Shown here in pieces: positions 33,112 to 64,000 of a stretch of 64,000 nucleotides of DNA (its first letter is position 1; every line of letters starts with the position of its first letter). The notes under the pieces are model-generated. The model made no database searches, was not told the DNA's origin, and was given only the letters and a program-made list of their open reading frames with translations. The stretch comes from Sceloporus undulatus (Eukaryota; Chordata; Lepidosauria; Squamata; Phrynosomatidae). The position numbers were made by a program, and so were the translations under genes. The stretch is taken from the NCBI RefSeq assembly GCF_019175285.1, contig NC_056525.1, positions 132,671,060-132,735,059 of the forward strand. Direction: 5' to 3'.

Positions 33112-33452
33112 GGCGCTTTACAGACCACCCAAAAGGGCGGTCTGAAAAGCGCCCTCATTTGCTGCACGGAGGAGCCTCAGTGGCCAAACTGCGCGGTTCC
33201 TCCACGCAGCAAAAAAGCCGCAAAAACCATCTTTTTGCGATGCGCTAATGACACAGCAAGGCACCAATGGCGCATTTGCAGCGTCATTACCGTGCCGAGA
33301 TGTGCAGACACTAAGGATCCGCTACGTTAGAATGGGCTCCGCCATCTTGTACGTGCTCGGCGTACTAGGGTTAGGACCGTCCGGAAAGGACACCCCTTCC
33401 TAACCCTAGTACGTGCCGAGCACGTACTAGGGTACCCATGCGGAACGGGCCT
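33112..33452. mobile_element. GC-rich nonautonomous DNA element, copy 3
   Basis: Starts near GGCGCTTTACAGACCACCC in a GC-rich island that ends near CGGAACGGGCC. Contains the long hairpin at 33353-33423. Assignment to the GTACAGAC-ended group is by composition and left end only. Confidence 0.5.
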
Positions 33453-33579
33453 ATGTTATGAATTACAGAACAAACCAAGGCCAGTTAATATTTGGGCCCA
33501 GTCTGAAAGATCAATGGCAACTACACATACATATTCTTTAGCAACATTGTTAGAGGATATTTGTGAGTCAGTAGGATGG

Positions 33580-33790
33580 AAGGTCAGTGTTGAACCATGA
33601 CACTGGAGACCAGGGTTCAGTTCCCAGCTTGGCTCTGTAACCCATTGGGTGACCTTATGCAAGTCACATGCTCTTGGCCTTAGGGGGAGGCAATGGTAAA
33701 CCTTCTTTGACCAAGTCTTGCCAAGAAAACCCCATAATAGGTTTGCCTTGGGATCACCATAATTTAGAAAAATCTGAAACTCATAGGTAA
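33580..33790 (+). mobile_element. tRNA-headed SINE (family 2)
   Basis: ACTGGAGACCAGGGTTCAGT (B box), CCATTGGGTGACCTTATGC and AATAGGTTTGCCTTGGGATC follow the copy at 18829. The A box is decayed. Confidence 0.8.
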
Positions 33791-34017
33791 GTAGATTGCT
33801 CCTCTGGACCACCAAAAATTACCATTCATGGCTCGTACCAACTTCTCATTTTCTACTCAGGGGGAAGCCTTGTTAAACTATCTCTTGCTTAAAGCACAGA
33901 TTTGACTTCTCTTTTGTGTGGAGACATTTTAAATATTACATTTACTTGTAGATTCCAAGACTAGGATACATAAAAGGCAAGGAAATACAAGTATTTAACT
34001 GAAATTGTGCTGGGACT

Positions 34018-34200
34018 GCTAGCATGATATAATGCTTTGAATGTTGGACTAGGACTCCAGGAGACTAGGGTTCAAATCCCCACATGGCCATGGAAACCCA
34101 ATGGGTGACCTTCAGGAAATCACATTCTTTCAGATTTAGCAGTAGACTATGGTAAACATTCTCTGAATTAATCTTGCCAAGAAAGTCAAAGTAACCAAGA
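34018..34200 (+). mobile_element. tRNA-headed SINE (family 2)
   Basis: GACTAGGGTTCAAATCCCCA (B box) and CCAATGGGTGACCTTCAGG match family 2. The tail is lost. It lies just past the DZANK1 3' end. Confidence 0.8.
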
Positions 34201-34688
34201 CAATAAAGGTAATGCTGTGGAGCAATACTTTTCTAATATGATTGCTAAACAAAAGTAGTAACCTCTGCATAACCAGCAATTAAACTTGAGTGTGTATATC
34301 TTTCTAAGGAATGGAAAATGATTTGTGTCAGAAAGATACTGTGAACTGCATGTAGCAACGCTATCTTGAGCCTGGATCAATTGTGAATTCATAGGCATAG
34401 TTCAGAGCACAACAGAATCACAGTTGAGCCACTGAAAAATGTTTAGTTGACCACACCTTGCTACCATCAGCCAGAGAAAAAATTGTTGCATGAACCATTC
34501 ATCAGTAAAGTTAATAGATCTCACATGAAACTTGCCATTAGTAAAGTTAGCCTTACACATAACTAACTTTAGAAGCCATATAAATCAAGAGGAAAATTTC
34601 CATAACTTTAGTCTTCCAAACAAAAATGAATTCTGAAACTATTGAGATTAACAATTATTTTGGATGGGGTAGGCTTGTTCAGCTTCCT

Positions 34689-62081
<27,393 letters not shown>

Positions 62082-63213
62082 CTAAAAATTAAAAAAAAAA
62101 TCTATTAATCACAAATGCATGTTCCCTGAATACCAGTTCCATCTTCTTGCACATCCTAACTGTCTTAAGAAATCCTCTCATCAGTATGTTTTAACAATGG
62201 TTTGGATTTGGAGTAAAAAGGGGTATTTGTAATGGGAAGGAAAATTACGATAGGTGAGAAGATCCATAAGCAAACCCTGCATCTGTTGGCATAAAATGCA
62301 ATGCCTCACTGGTTGCAAGTGAAATATTTCATCTAATCAATGTATATAAAGGGATAATGTATACTTTGGAGAAATGTTACGATTTCTTCTATTGTGATTT
62401 CAGAGCCATCAATTATTAGAAAAATGAATATACTTCTGAGGAGACAAATGTATGATTTAAAATATATTCATAACTTACTTCAACAGTGATTACAGCCCAC
62501 TAGTGAATCGGATGGCTGATAGTGATTAGTACAACACCTGTGTTTAGATTTGCCTCCCTTCATCTCCCATAAGCAAGGATTGGCAGCTCAGAGAAGATAG
62601 GCAGCACTATATACAGCTATAAGTGAACAGACTATTATGTGCGATCAGCACTCCTGCAGCTGAAGAGAGGTGGATCAGCTGCAGCATCCTTCTTCTGGCC
62701 AAGATGCAGTGGCATGTTTTGGTAGCAGTAGCACCACTGTACACATGTATGCTCTTCTATGAGAGCCTGAGTTCTGACAACATTTTAAACGGAGTCTTTC
62801 CCAGGTCTTCACATATACTTGAATCAGGATGCCGCTGAGATGGGGACAACAATGCCAAGGCCATCTGTGGCTAGTACTGATTTTCACAATACTACCAGAA
62901 TGAAAACCCCACCATCATTTTATGCCCAATTTTATGGCCAATACTTTGCAGCCTTTCTTCCCCTTCCTATCCTCCCTCTATTCCCGAAGGGAATGGCAAT
63001 TTCACTGAGTTTCCATGTTATCATAATTGATACTTAGAAAAGAGAAAAAAACGCTAAAGTAGAATGATTATTTTTCTCCATCTCTTTTGTTAATCTTTAT
63101 GTACCAGGACAAGGACATTTTAGTCCCCAGTGTTACATTTCATTGCAGAATCCACAGAGAATTAGATTTGCAATGATGACATTCTATGATATTACTACCC
63201 TGTTGTAAACAAT

Positions 63214-63299
63214 GGTCCAAAATGCACTGCAGAAATAATCCCATTTAAGACCACTTTAACTGCCCTGGCTCAATGCTAGGGAATTCTGGGAACTGTAGA
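63214..63299. mobile_element. Palindromic MITE family B, left half
   Basis: TGCACTGCAGAAATAATCCC, ACCACTTTAACTGCCCTGGC and GGGAATTCTGGGAACTGTAG are the left half; a CR1 follows directly and no right half is seen. Confidence 0.75.
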
Positions 63300-63638
63300 T
63301 CATAGAATCATAGAATAGAGTTGGAAGTGACTGCAAGGGCCATCCAGTCCAACCCCCTGCCATGCAGGAAATCCAAATCAAAGCAACCCCGACAGATGGC
63401 CATCCAGCCTCTGTTTAAACACCTCCACGGAGGGAGATTCCACTACACTCCGAAAGAGTGTGTTCCACTGTTGGACAGCCCTTACTGTCAGGAAGTTCTT
63501 CCTAATGATGAGGTGGAATCTCTTTGCTGTAGCTTGCATCCATTGTTCCGGGTCCTAGTCTCTGGAGCAGCAGAAAACAAGCTGGCTCCCTCCTCAATAT
63601 GACATCCCTTCAAATATTTAAACAGGGCTATCATTGTC
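63300..63638 (-). mobile_element. CR1 3' region, reverse
   Basis: CATAGAATCATAGAATAGAG, GGCCATCCAGTCCAACCCCC, TCCACTGTTGGACAGCCC and CCTTCAAATATTTAAACAGG, well preserved and therefore fairly young. Confidence 0.88.
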
Positions 63639-64000
63639 AGGAAATGACATGTATGTGATCACAAGATAAAGCTGTGAGCTAAGTATTGTAAACAGTCAAG
63701 TTCCACTGGCAGTTAACAATTGACAGTTGCATTATGGAATGTTGATGCAGTCAGTCCTTTTGAGAGAGAGTGTCAGTTATGACAGTTGGTGTAAGAGTAA
63801 CCGCCTCTCTGTTTTTGTTGTTATGGTTGTTTGGTTGGCAAAGTATTTTACTTATTAAAGTAACTTATTTATTAAAAGCCCTCGTATAGAGTGAAGGCTT
63901 GAAGTGCTCTTGTCGCTATTTCTCAAGCCAGGAGCTCAAGGCCGTTTGCAGTGGTGAAGAAATATTTTCTTTCTTGGCCTGAATACCTTTGCAGACATCT
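63636..64000 (+). mobile_element. Probable LTR of an LTR retrotransposon, cut by window end
   Basis: CR1 sequence stops abruptly at about 63636 and a new unit starts TGTCAGGAAATGACATG, with ATTAAA-type signals near 63856 and 63873 and no coding match. The TG start and the sharp edge suggest an LTR. Family, right end and age cannot be told. Confidence 0.4.

Overview
The window is vertebrate nuclear DNA, AT-rich with large introns, and most likely comes from a lizard or other squamate. The evidence is the mix of repeats: CR1 LINEs, tRNA- and 5S-headed SINEs, SPIN and OC1-like hAT elements, and Tigger-like and foldback MITEs. The species cannot be told.

Three protein-coding genes are present, in the order they have on human chromosome 20p11.23. 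(1) The last exon of PET117 (+, 2685-2831), a mitochondrial cytochrome c oxidase assembly factor; its first exon lies left of the window. (2) All ten coding exons of KAT14/CSRP2BP (+, 2971-29665, 778 codons before the stop), the ATAC-complex acetyltransferase. Only 139 bases separate the PET117 stop from the KAT14 start. (3) Fifteen 3' exons of DZANK1 (-, 62081 down to 34689, 532 codons before the stop), a zinc-ribbon and ankyrin protein whose 5' exons lie beyond 64000. KAT14 and DZANK1 converge across a gene-poor gap of about 4.9 kb. Every exon joint given here was checked by hand for GT-AG signals and reading phase, and both reconstructed frames stay open to a single stop.

Layout: 1-2684 PET117 intron with MITEs and a palindromic repeat carrying a hammerhead-ribozyme-like core; 2685-29800 PET117 end and KAT14, whose introns hold a SPIN element, two LINE bodies, several MITEs and SINEs and one LTR-like stretch; 29800-34688 intergenic, with CR1, foldback MITE, GC-rich MITE and SINEs; 34689-62081 DZANK1 with a heavily nested CR1/OC1/Tigger-like block in one intron; 62082-64000 further DZANK1 intron with a MITE broken by CR1 and then a probable LTR.

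The most interesting points are the PET117/KAT14 overlap, two hammerhead-like cores, two hAT elements from families known for horizontal transfer (one with a perfect 8-bp target duplication), a family of fully palindromic MITEs, and a KAT14 NAGNAG acceptor next to a MITE. I did not find a wholly new system.
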